Source of the DNA: Acidimicrobiia bacterium
GTDB taxonomy: Bacteria; Actinomycetota; Acidimicrobiia; IMCC26256; JAENVU01
Assembly: GCA_017882945.1 (NCBI GenBank)
Contig: JADGON010000393.1
Coordinates: 1 to 7,350 of the forward strand
Length of the DNA: 7,350 nt
Direction: 5' to 3'
Below the pieces are notes generated by a model that was given only the letters and a program-made list of their open reading frames with translations, was not told where the DNA came from and searched no databases. Made by a program: the position numbers and the translations under genes. The number at the start of each line of letters is the position of its first letter. Position 1 is the stretch's first letter. This document shows positions 1 through 5,504 of this stretch, in pieces.

Positions 1-1
1 C

Positions 2-364
2 AAGAAGATGAACATCAAGGGCGTGTTCCAGATCTGGATGCACAACGGCGACTACCACGAGGTCCCGCTCAAGGAGTGCCACGCCTGGACCCGGGAGGGC
101 TGCAAGGCCTGCCCCGACTTCGCGGCCGAGCACGCCGATATCTCCACCGGCGGCATCGGCAAGTTCAACGACTGGACGCTCACGATCGTCCGGACCGATC
201 TCGGTCGCGAGATCATGAAGGGGCTCCAGGACGAGGGATGGATCGACGTGCGCCCGGGTGACGACGATCCGGACGCCATCGAGCTCATGCACAAGCTGTC
301 GAAGCGCTCTCGCAAGCGCTGGCCCGAGTTCGCGGTCGCCGAGCCCCGGCTCATCGGCACCTGA
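2..364 (+). CDS. Coenzyme F420 hydrogenase/dehydrogenase beta subunit family protein, C-terminal part
   Basis: The reading frame is open from base 2, and the protein clearly begins upstream of the window, so only about the last 120 residues are present. They match the C-terminal domain of the FrhB/FdhB family, flavin and iron-sulfur proteins that move electrons between F420 or ferredoxin and a partner. The visible signature is a cysteine group (C26, C34, C37 counted from base 2) in the context CKACPDF, followed by ADISTGGIG, the family's Cys-rich to ADIS-G-G stretch that holds a [4Fe-4S] cluster. The ATG at base 8 is internal and not the real start. The tail after about residue 85 is charged and not diagnostic. 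The family assignment is firm. The redox partner cannot be told from this fragment, and no other hydrogenase or dehydrogenase subunit lies downstream, so it probably acts as a stand-alone oxidoreductase of the kind common in Actinobacteria. Confidence 0.85.
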   Translation, partial: KKMNIKGVFQIWMHNGDYHEVPLKECHAWTREGCKACPDFAAEHADISTGGIGKFNDWTLTIVRTDLGREIMKGLQDEGWIDVRPGDDDPDAIELMHKLSKRSRKRWPEFAVAEPRLIGT

Positions 365-371
365 CCGGGGC
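343..371 (+). terminator. Possible hairpin terminator spanning the stop of the FrhB-like gene
   Basis: GCCCCGG (343-349) and CCGGGGC (365-371) form a perfect 7-base GC stem around a 15-base loop that contains the TGA stop at 362-364. No T-tract follows. Hairpins without a U-tract are often proposed as terminators in high-GC Actinobacteria, but GC-rich palindromes also arise by chance at this composition, so this is a weak call. Confidence 0.3.
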
Positions 372-401
372 CAGAGTCCGGAAAAGGGGGGTCCGCGCGC
401 G

Positions 402-407
402 TAACCT
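402..407 (+). promoter_or_regulatory. Candidate -10 element for the acyl ligase gene
   Basis: TAACCT matches the actinobacterial TANNNT -10 pattern and is one of the few AT-containing hexamers in the 73-base gap between the FrhB-like gene and the ligase. Transcription would start near base 414, about 24 bases before the ATG at 438. No convincing -35 box is visible 16-18 bases upstream. A weak Shine-Dalgarno-like GGAG lies at 422-425, farther from the ATG than is ideal. Confidence 0.3.
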
Positions 408-437
408 CGTCGCATTCCCCCGGAGTCGAACCACCTG

Positions 438-2129
438 ATGACTGACGCCCGTTCTTCCCGTTCCCTTCTCCCGCGCCTCGAAGCGGCGGCCGATCGCAGC
501 CGATCGATCACCTTCGTCACCGGCGCCACGGACAGCGCGGCCTACACCACCGAGGCCGTCGAGTGGGCCCGAGTCCACGACGACGCCCGCGCGATGGCGG
601 CCGAGCTCCAGGCCCGAGGGGTCGAGCCCGGCCACTCGATCGGGCTGATCGGTCCCACCACGCGGGACCTGGTCACCGCGATCCAGGCCAGCTGGCTCAC
701 CGGTGCCGCGGTAGTGATGCTCCCGCTGCCGATGCGCATGGGCTCGATCGAGGAGTTCATCGAGCAGACCCGCGCGCGCATCTCGAACGCCGAGTGCCGC
801 CTCGTGATCGCCGATGCCCAGCTCCTGGCGTTCCTCACGCCCGAGCCCGATGATCCGCCGATGGTGGCGCTCGACGAGCTCCGGGCCGCTGTCACCGTTC
901 GCGGCTCTGACGCCTACGCGCGCCCGGCCGACGACCCCGACGCGCTGGCCATCCTGCAGTTCACGAGCGGGAGCACGGCCGAGCCGAAAGGCGTGATGCT
1001 CCCCCACCGGTGCGTCACGTCGAACATCGACGCCATCGACGCGGCGCTCGAGCTCGACTACGACCTGGACCGCGCCTCGTCGTGGCTCCCGCTGTACCAC
1101 GACATGGGTCTGATCGGGATGCTCATGATCCCGATGACGACCGGCACCGATCTCGTCCTCGCGGGCCCGCAGGACTTCCTCGCCGCGCCGGCGCGGTGGG
1201 CCCAGTGGATCTCGGACTTCCACTGCTCGATCACCGCAGGGCCGAACTTCTCGTACGCGCTCTCGGCGCGCGCCATGCGCCGCGGCGGCGACCTGGACCT
1301 CAGCCAGTGGCGCGTCGCGCTGAACGGCGCCGAGCCCATCGAGCCGAGCTCGGTCGAGGACTGGCTGGCGGCCGGAGCTCGGCACGGCCTGCGGGTCGGG
1401 ACCGCGTTCTGCGCCTACGGCATGGCCGAATCCACCGTCGGCATCACGTTTCCGAAGCCGGGCAAAGGGATGATCGTCGACTCGGTCGACGGGCGCGTGC
1501 TCGAGACCGACCGCTATGCCGCGGCGGTGGATCACACCGCTCCCGGTGCCCGCCGGCTGCCCTTCCTCGGGAAGGCCATCGCCGGCCTGGAGCTTCGGGT
1601 CGTGGACCCGGCCACCGGGGTCCCGCTGCGTGATCGCGAGGCGGGCGAGCTCGAGGTGCGCGGCTCGTCGGTGACCCCCGGCTACTTCCGCAACGAGCGC
1701 GCCACCGCGGACGTGTTCCACGACGAATGGCTGCGCACCGGAGACCTCGGGTACCTGGTGGACGGCGAGCTGATCATCTGCGGTCGGCTCAAGGACGTGA
1801 TCATCGTCGGCGGTCGCAACGTGTTCCCCGAGGACATCGAGCGCGCGGCCGCGGCGGTCGAAGGAGTTCGTGCCGGCAACGTGATCGCGTTCGGTACGCG
1901 AGGTCGCAGGGGACGCGAGTCTGTCGTCGTCGTGGCGGAGACGCGCGCCGACGATGCCCAACCCGTACGCGACGCGGTCTCCAGCCGCGTGACCGACGCA
2001 GTCGGCGTCTCCGCCGAGGTTGTGCTCGTGCGGCCCGGCTCCCTGCCGAAGACCTCGTCGGGCAAGCTGCAGCGCTCGCTCTGCAAGACCCGGTACCTCG
2101 ACGACATCCTCGAGCCCGTCGCGCAGTAG
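438..2129 (+). CDS. Acyl-adenylate-forming ligase, fatty acyl-AMP ligase-like (FadD family)
   Basis: This 563-residue member of the ANL superfamily activates a carboxylic acid, probably a fatty acid, with ATP to an acyl-adenylate, which is passed to CoA or an acyl carrier. The core motifs appear in order: A3 P-loop QFTSGSTAEPKG (174-185), A4 LPLYHDMG (217-224), A5 AYGMAEST (326-333), A7 RTGDLG (433-438), A8 hinge GRLKDVIIVGGRN (449-461) and A10 PKTSSGKLQR (537-546) with catalytic Lys543. About 45 residues separate A5 from the FLGKAIAGLELRVVD stretch, longer than in typical acyl-CoA synthetases. This recalls the insertion of fatty acyl-AMP ligases (FAALs), as does the LPLYHDMGLIG wording. I therefore favour a FAAL-like enzyme, with acyl-CoA synthetase as the alternative. 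No polyketide synthase or acyl carrier gene is in view. The ATG at 438 is chosen because the protein then has a normal family N-terminus. The stop lies six bases before the next gene. Confidence 0.9.
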   Translation: MTDARSSRSLLPRLEAAADRSRSITFVTGATDSAAYTTEAVEWARVHDDARAMAAELQARGVEPGHSIGLIGPTTRDLVTAIQASWLTGAAVVMLPLPMRMGSIEEFIEQTRARISNAECRLVIADAQLLAFLTPEPDDPPMVALDELRAAVTVRGSDAYARPADDPDALAILQFTSGSTAEPKGVMLPHRCVTSNIDAIDAALELDYDLDRASSWLPLYHDMGLIGMLMIPMTTGTDLVLAGPQDFLAAPARWAQWISDFHCSITAGPNFSYALSARAMRRGGDLDLSQWRVALNGAEPIEPSSVEDWLAAGARHGLRVGTAFCAYGMAESTVGITFPKPGKGMIVDSVDGRVLETDRYAAAVDHTAPGARRLPFLGKAIAGLELRVVDPATGVPLRDREAGELEVRGSSVTPGYFRNERATADVFHDEWLRTGDLGYLVDGELIICGRLKDVIIVGGRNVFPEDIERAAAAVEGVRAGNVIAFGTRGRRGRESVVVVAETRADDAQPVRDAVSSRVTDAVGVSAEVVLVRPGSLPKTSSGKLQRSLCKTRYLDDILEPVAQ

Positions 2130-2135
2130 CTCCGC

Positions 2136-2864
2136 ATGCGGATCCTGCTGGTATCCGATCTGCACTACACGTTGCCGCAGCTCGACTGGGTCACCTCCGT
2201 CGCGGCCGACTACGAGCTCGTCGTCGTGGCCGGTGACTCCCTCGACATCGCGTCGATCGTCGAGCCGGACGCGCAGATCGCGGTCGTGCTGGAGTACCTC
2301 TCGCGCATGGCGAGCAAGACGACCGTCGTCGCGTCGTCCGGTAACCACGATCTGAACGCCCGCAATGAGCAGGGCGAGCGCGTCGCTCGCTGGCTCGAGG
2401 CTGCGAGCGGCTCGGGTGTCCTCGTCGACGGCGGGCGACTCAGCACCGAGCGCGAGCTGGTGACCGTGTGCCCGTGGTGGGACGGGCCGCTGACGCGCGA
2501 GGTCGTCGACCGCCAGCTGGCCGAGGACGCGGCACTCGTCGGCGATCGGCAATGGATCTGGGTGTACCACGCACCGCCCAGCGGATCACCCACCAGCTGG
2601 ACCGGGCAACGGCACTACGGCGACGACGACCTCGTGGCGTGGATCTCACAGCACTCGCCGGACATCGTCCTGACCGGCCACGTGCACCCGTCCCCGTTCA
2701 TGGCCGACGGCGCCTGGGTCGACCGGGTCGGCTCGACCCTGGTGTTCAACGCCGGCCGTCAGCCCGGACCGGTGCCCACCCGCATCACGCTCGACACCGA
2801 GACGGGCATCGCGCAATGGTCGTCGTACGAAGGCGTCGACGAGCGTGCGCTCGCCGGCGTCTAG
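2136..2864 (+). CDS. Calcineurin-like metallophosphoesterase
   Basis: This 242-residue protein has the complete metal-binding set of the calcineurin-like phosphoesterase superfamily: SDLH (D8, H10), GDSLD (D34, with D37 in the GDxxD motif), GNHD (N70, H71), the histidine of YHAPP (H145) and GHVH (H182, H184). These ligands bind two metal ions that hydrolyse phosphomonoesters or phosphodiesters. NAGRQPGP near residue 205 is the closing strand seen in small bacterial members. There is no signal peptide or membrane segment, so it should be cytoplasmic. The ATG lies six bases after the ligase stop and no good Shine-Dalgarno sequence is visible, which suggests translational coupling to the ligase. 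The substrate is unknown. The pairing could mean clearance of a nucleotide or phosphoester by-product, but that is inference. The alternative is a general housekeeping phosphodiesterase that only shares the transcript. Confidence 0.88.
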   Translation: MRILLVSDLHYTLPQLDWVTSVAADYELVVVAGDSLDIASIVEPDAQIAVVLEYLSRMASKTTVVASSGNHDLNARNEQGERVARWLEAASGSGVLVDGGRLSTERELVTVCPWWDGPLTREVVDRQLAEDAALVGDRQWIWVYHAPPSGSPTSWTGQRHYGDDDLVAWISQHSPDIVLTGHVHPSPFMADGAWVDRVGSTLVFNAGRQPGPVPTRITLDTETGIAQWSSYEGVDERALAGV

Positions 2865-2898
2865 CGGAATTCGTTGGCGGCTCGCCCGGAGCCCCTGT

Positions 2899-2904
2899 CA
2901 CAGT
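2899..2904 (+). promoter_or_regulatory. Weak candidate -10 for a leaderless methyltransferase transcript
   Basis: CACAGT agrees with TANNNT at the A and final T and differs at the first base. It ends six bases before the GTG at 2911, so the transcript would begin at or next to the start codon. A TTGGCG sequence at 2874-2879 could act as a -35 box, separated by 19 bases. There is no Shine-Dalgarno sequence at a useful distance from this GTG, which suits a leaderless start. The match is weak on its own. Confidence 0.25.
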
Positions 2905-2910
2905 GCAGCG

Positions 2911-3642
2911 GTGCCCGAGAACACCTTCGACGAGCGGATCGCGACGAGCTACGAAGCCAAGTGGCCGGAGCTGTACGAGCCGGAGGCCATCGATCCGGTG
3001 GTCAGCTTCCTCGCCGAGCTGGCCGGAACCGGCACCGCGCTGGAGCTCGGCATCGGGACCGGCCGCATCGCGCTGCCGCTGCGGCAGCGCGGCGTTCACG
3101 TGCACGGGATCGAGCTGTCACCGGCCATGGTCGAGGAGCTGCAGACGAGGCCGGGCGCCCACGACATCGACGTGACGATCGGCGACTTCGCGACGACGAA
3201 GGTGGACGGGACGTTCAGGCTCGCCTACCTCGTCCGCAACACGATCACGAACCTGACCACGCAAGACGAACAGGTTGCGTGCTTCCGCAATGTCGCCTCA
3301 CACCTTGAACCCGGAGGATGCTTCGTCATCGAGGTGTACATCCCGGAGCTCCAACGGCTTCCGCCGGGCGAGACCATCCACGCGTTCACCGTCACCCCGA
3401 CGCATCTCGGGTTCGAGGAGTACGACGTCGCGACCCAGATCGCGTTCTCGCACCACTACTGGATCGTCGACGGCCGGATCGAGACCTTCTCGGCGCCGTA
3501 CCGCTACGTGTGGCCGTCCGAGCTGGACCTGATGGCGCGACTCGCCGGAATGACATTGCGCGAGCGTTGGAGCGACTGGAACCGAGAGCCCTTCACAAGC
3601 GATAGCAGGCAACACGTCTCGGTGTGGGCGAAGACCGCGTAG
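2911..3642 (+). CDS. Class I SAM-dependent methyltransferase
   Basis: This 243-residue protein has a Rossmann-type methyltransferase core. Motif I is ALELGIGTGRIALPL (43-57), the acidic residue that holds the SAM ribose is E68 in HGIELS, GDF at 91-93 is the motif around the adenine, and HLEPGGCFVIEV (131-142) is the post-core strand and turn. The second half, with SHHYWIVDGRIETF and RYVWPSELDLMARLAGM, follows the family of small-molecule methyltransferases whose C-terminal strands form the substrate cap. The substrate is not identifiable. The frame stays open upstream to a GTG at 2845 inside the previous gene. I chose GTG 2911 because ENTFDERIATSYE immediately after it looks like a natural family N-terminus, whereas the extension reads like non-coding, Arg-rich sequence. 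It lies 46 bases downstream of the phosphoesterase and converges on the leftward operon. Confidence 0.88.
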   Translation: MPENTFDERIATSYEAKWPELYEPEAIDPVVSFLAELAGTGTALELGIGTGRIALPLRQRGVHVHGIELSPAMVEELQTRPGAHDIDVTIGDFATTKVDGTFRLAYLVRNTITNLTTQDEQVACFRNVASHLEPGGCFVIEVYIPELQRLPPGETIHAFTVTPTHLGFEEYDVATQIAFSHHYWIVDGRIETFSAPYRYVWPSELDLMARLAGMTLRERWSDWNREPFTSDSRQHVSVWAKTA

Positions 3643-3684
3643 AACGCGCACGCGACCCGGGCCGCCGACCCGCTCGGTCCGTCC

Positions 3685-3700
3685 GGTGGTCAGTACCGCC
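3685..3700. terminator. Hairpin between convergent genes, possible bidirectional terminator
   Basis: GGTGGT (3685-3690) and ACCGCC (3695-3700) can pair over six positions, one of them G-T, around a CAGT loop. The hairpin sits in the 63 bases between the convergent stop codons at 3642 and 3706, where terminators for both operons would be expected. There is no T-tract on either side, so the call rests on position and a short stem only. Confidence 0.3.
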
Positions 3701-3705
3701 CGCCG

Positions 3706-4191
3706 TCAGTACTCAGGGTTCGGGTCGCGGTCCGATCCCAGCTCGCTGCGTGAACCGCTGCCGCGCATCAGGCTGCCGAGCACGACGTCCACCATCCCGA
3801 GCCCGCCGTCGTGATCGGCGTACTGCTGCTTGATGTCCACGAGGTAGGTCGTCATCACCTGGAGCCGCGTGGCGAGGAGCCGGGCGAGTGCGAGCGACAG
3901 CGCCGGCTCGTCCTCGAGCATGGTGTCCGCATTCTCGATGACCGCGACCACGGATGGTTCACTCGCGATCACATCGGCGGTCGCGGGCACTCCCAGCAGC
4001 AACGACATCTCACCGACGCAGGCCCCCGGCTCCGTCACCGTCGCGATCTGCACGCCCGCCTTCTCGATGCGAAGCCCGCCCTCGAGCAAGACGAACAACG
4101 CGGGAGCGGACTGACCATCGGCGAGCAGCGCCTCACCCGCGTCGACCGACCGCCGCGGGAGACCCTGCGCGAGGGTGACCAGCTCCGACAC
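3706..4191 (-). CDS. Stand-alone cyclic nucleotide-binding (Crp/cNMP-fold) domain protein
   Basis: This 161-residue protein is essentially one cNMP-binding beta-roll. ALFVLLEGGLRI (31-42) and the glycine turns match strands of the Crp/Fnr effector domain, and GEMSLLLGVPATADV (60-74) corresponds to the phosphate-binding cassette. A helix follows (about 95-120), then a polar tail of about 40 residues rich in G, S, D and R. There is no helix-turn-helix, so it is not a Crp-type DNA-binding regulator. It may instead control a partner protein. In cAMP-binding members the cassette carries an Arg after the proline, giving P-R-x-A. Here the sequence is P-A-T-A, so canonical cyclic nucleotide binding is doubtful. 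The start is the GTG at 4191, since the frame upstream holds no other start before a TAG at 4251-4249. It follows the kinase-like gene by 57 bases on the same strand and may be the last gene of that operon. Confidence 0.82.
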   Translation of the reverse strand: MSELVTLAQGLPRRSVDAGEALLADGQSAPALFVLLEGGLRIEKAGVQIATVTEPGACVGEMSLLLGVPATADVIASEPSVVAVIENADTMLEDEPALSLALARLLATRLQVMTTYLVDIKQQYADHDGGLGMVDVVLGSLMRGSGSRSELGSDRDPNPEY

Positions 4192-4248
4192 GACTGCAGT
4201 CTCGCGCGCGGCATCGGCGCGAAGCCCACCCGCCGCGCCGCCGAACCG

Positions 4249-4968
4249 CTAGACGAGCGGCCAGGGGACGGAGTGGTAGCCCTCGTCGGGGACGGGGAAC
4301 TTGCCTCGCCGGAGCAACGAGCGGGCGCGATCGCGGACCGCTTCGACCTCCGCGGCTGCGAGCAGCTCATCGAGGCGGTGGCCGAGCGAGCCGTCGAGCT
4401 CGCCGACGATGCACTCCAGGGTCTCGAGGATGCCGTTCGGAACCGGGTCGCCCGCGAAGTCCCAGATCACCGTGCGCAGCTTGTCGGCGATATGGAACGT
4501 CAGGCCGTGGTCGATGCCCCAGACGTGCCCGTCGCTCTGTGCCTGCAGGCAGTGACCACCCTTGCGGTCCGCGTTGTTCGCGAGCACGTCGAACGCGGCG
4601 AAGCGCTTGAAGTCGTCCTGGTGGGTCTCGAGGAGCGTGAAGTAGTGGTCCTCGGGGTCGTGATCGATGAAGCGCTGCACCATGCCGATGCCGTAGGGAC
4701 CGTCGCGCAGCACCGTCTCCGGGACGATCGACCACCCGAGCGCGTCGGAGAGCTCGTACGCCGCGACCTCACGGTTGCACAACGTTCCTTCGGGGAAGTC
4801 CCAGAGCGGCCGCTCACCCCGCTGGGGCTTGTAGACCGCGGGAGCCTCGATGTCGTCGAGCGTCGCGGTGACGAGGAACGTAGCGTTCGACGACCACGCC
4901 ATCCGGCCGAGCAGCTCGAGCTCACCCGTGCGCAGCGCGTCGGAAGCGCGCTCGGGATCTAGTTCCAC
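4249..4968 (-). CDS. SCO1664 family protein, PI3/4-kinase-like fold (TIGR03843 type)
   Basis: This 239-residue protein belongs to an actinobacterial family distantly related to phosphatidylinositol 3- and 4-kinases. Numbering from GTG 4968, K47 in VYKPQRGERPLWDFP is the likely ATP lysine, E67 in NREVAAYEL its partner, D134 in NNADRKGGH the catalytic-loop aspartate and D153 in GIDHGLTFH the DFG-like metal ligand. All key kinase-type positions are therefore present. The substrate is unknown and probably a small molecule rather than a lipid, since there is no membrane segment. The frame extends to a GTG at 5019, but that part overlaps the zinc-ribbon coding end of the DUF3090 gene. I prefer GTG 4968, which overlaps the upstream TAG (4961-4959) by 10 bases and implies coupling. 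It is the third gene of the phosphatase-DUF3090-kinase trio. Family confidence is high, start confidence moderate. Confidence 0.88.
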   Translation of the reverse strand: MELDPERASDALRTGELELLGRMAWSSNATFLVTATLDDIEAPAVYKPQRGERPLWDFPEGTLCNREVAAYELSDALGWSIVPETVLRDGPYGIGMVQRFIDHDPEDHYFTLLETHQDDFKRFAAFDVLANNADRKGGHCLQAQSDGHVWGIDHGLTFHIADKLRTVIWDFAGDPVPNGILETLECIVGELDGSLGHRLDELLAAAEVEAVRDRARSLLRRGKFPVPDEGYHSVPWPLV

Positions 4969-5504
4969 CGCGGGCAGATGTGACCAGCCGGGTCCATCGG
5001 GAAGTTGCACAGCTGGCACAACGGACGCCCCCCGGTGACGGCCTCCGCGCCACGCGCGGCCATCGCCCGCACCTGGGCCCGGGTCGCGAAGATGCGCGCG
5101 ACGTAGCCCTCGTCCTCGAGGTCTTCGGCGCTGGGCGTCTCCGTCTCGTCGTCCTCGTCGTCGGTGCGCTCACGCAGCTCGAGCAGCACCAGCCGCCGGT
5201 CGGGCTCGAACCCCAGGCCGATCATGCGGGCCCGGAACAACGGCACCGCGGGCTCGGTCACCTGCGCCGCGCTCGGATGCAGTGTGGACGACTCGCCCGG
5301 CTCCTCCGGGTACTCCTCACCGATGCGATCCAGGAACGCGACGGCTTCGGCCGCGAGCAGCGCGACCTGCTCCTTCTCCACGACGACGGTCAGGCGGGCG
5401 TCGGCCTTGTCGGCCTGGATGTAGAAGACGCGCTCACCGGGTTCGCCGATCGCGCCGGCGCCGAGGGCATCCACGCGGTCGAGCTCGATGACGTTGTCCG
5501 TCAT
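4959..5504 (-). CDS. DUF3090 family protein (TIGR03847 type) with C-terminal zinc ribbon-like motif
   Basis: This 181-residue protein of unknown function comes from a family described as part of a conserved actinobacterial trio. The N-terminal half, with GEPGERVFYIQA (20-31) and LTVVVEKEQVALLAA (38-52), is the DUF3090 core. A second strand block, PLFRARMIGLGFEPDRRLV (88-106), is followed by an acidic linker dense in D and E (113-131). The end carries CQLCNFPMDPAGHICPRW, where C163, C166, H175 and C177 form a probable zinc site. The frame extends upstream to 5591, but the ATG at 5504 is correct: GGAGGAG at 5516-5510 lies five bases before it, the best Shine-Dalgarno sequence on this strand. 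The ATG overlaps the TGA of the histidine phosphatase gene (ATGA, 5504-5501), so translation is coupled. It may be a partner or scaffold for the kinase-like and phosphatase-like neighbours. No enzymatic motif is visible. Confidence 0.9.
   Translation of the reverse strand: MTDNVIELDRVDALGAGAIGEPGERVFYIQADKADARLTVVVEKEQVALLAAEAVAFLDRIGEEYPEEPGESSTLHPSAAQVTEPAVPLFRARMIGLGFEPDRRLVLLELRERTDDEDDETETPSAEDLEDEGYVARIFATRAQVRAMAARGAEAVTGGRPLCQLCNFPMDPAGHICPRWN

Noticed and set aside
351..2570. 739-codon open frame on the minus strand across the ligase and phosphoesterase genes
   Set aside because: The product is rich in R, H, D and V with no recognisable motif, and it lies antisense to two genes with complete motif sets. 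This is the usual high-GC shadow frame.
2845..2910. Upstream GTG start for the methyltransferase at 2845
   Set aside because: It overlaps the phosphoesterase end, and the added 22 residues are Arg/Ser/Pro-rich without family resemblance.
3689..3712. Direct repeat of GTCAGTAC at 3689-3696 and 3705-3712
   Set aside because: There are only two copies of eight bases, one overlapping the candidate hairpin and one the stop of the cNMP-fold gene. There is no target-site or operator context.
3651..3729. Perfect 9-base inverted repeat, CGCGACCCG at 3651-3659 and CGGGTCGCG at 3721-3729
   Set aside because: The loop is 61 bases and the right arm lies inside the cNMP-fold gene. At this GC content such a match is readily due to chance.
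3811..4962. 383-codon plus-strand frame opposite the cNMP-fold and kinase-like genes
   Set aside because: It has no motifs and shadow-like composition, and it is antisense to genes with conserved residues.
4969..5019. Longer start of the kinase-like protein at GTG 5019
   Set aside because: It cannot be excluded, but it would overlap the conserved zinc-ribbon codons of DUF3090 by 61 bases, and the extra 17 residues carry no motif. GTG 4968 gives a tight coupled overlap.
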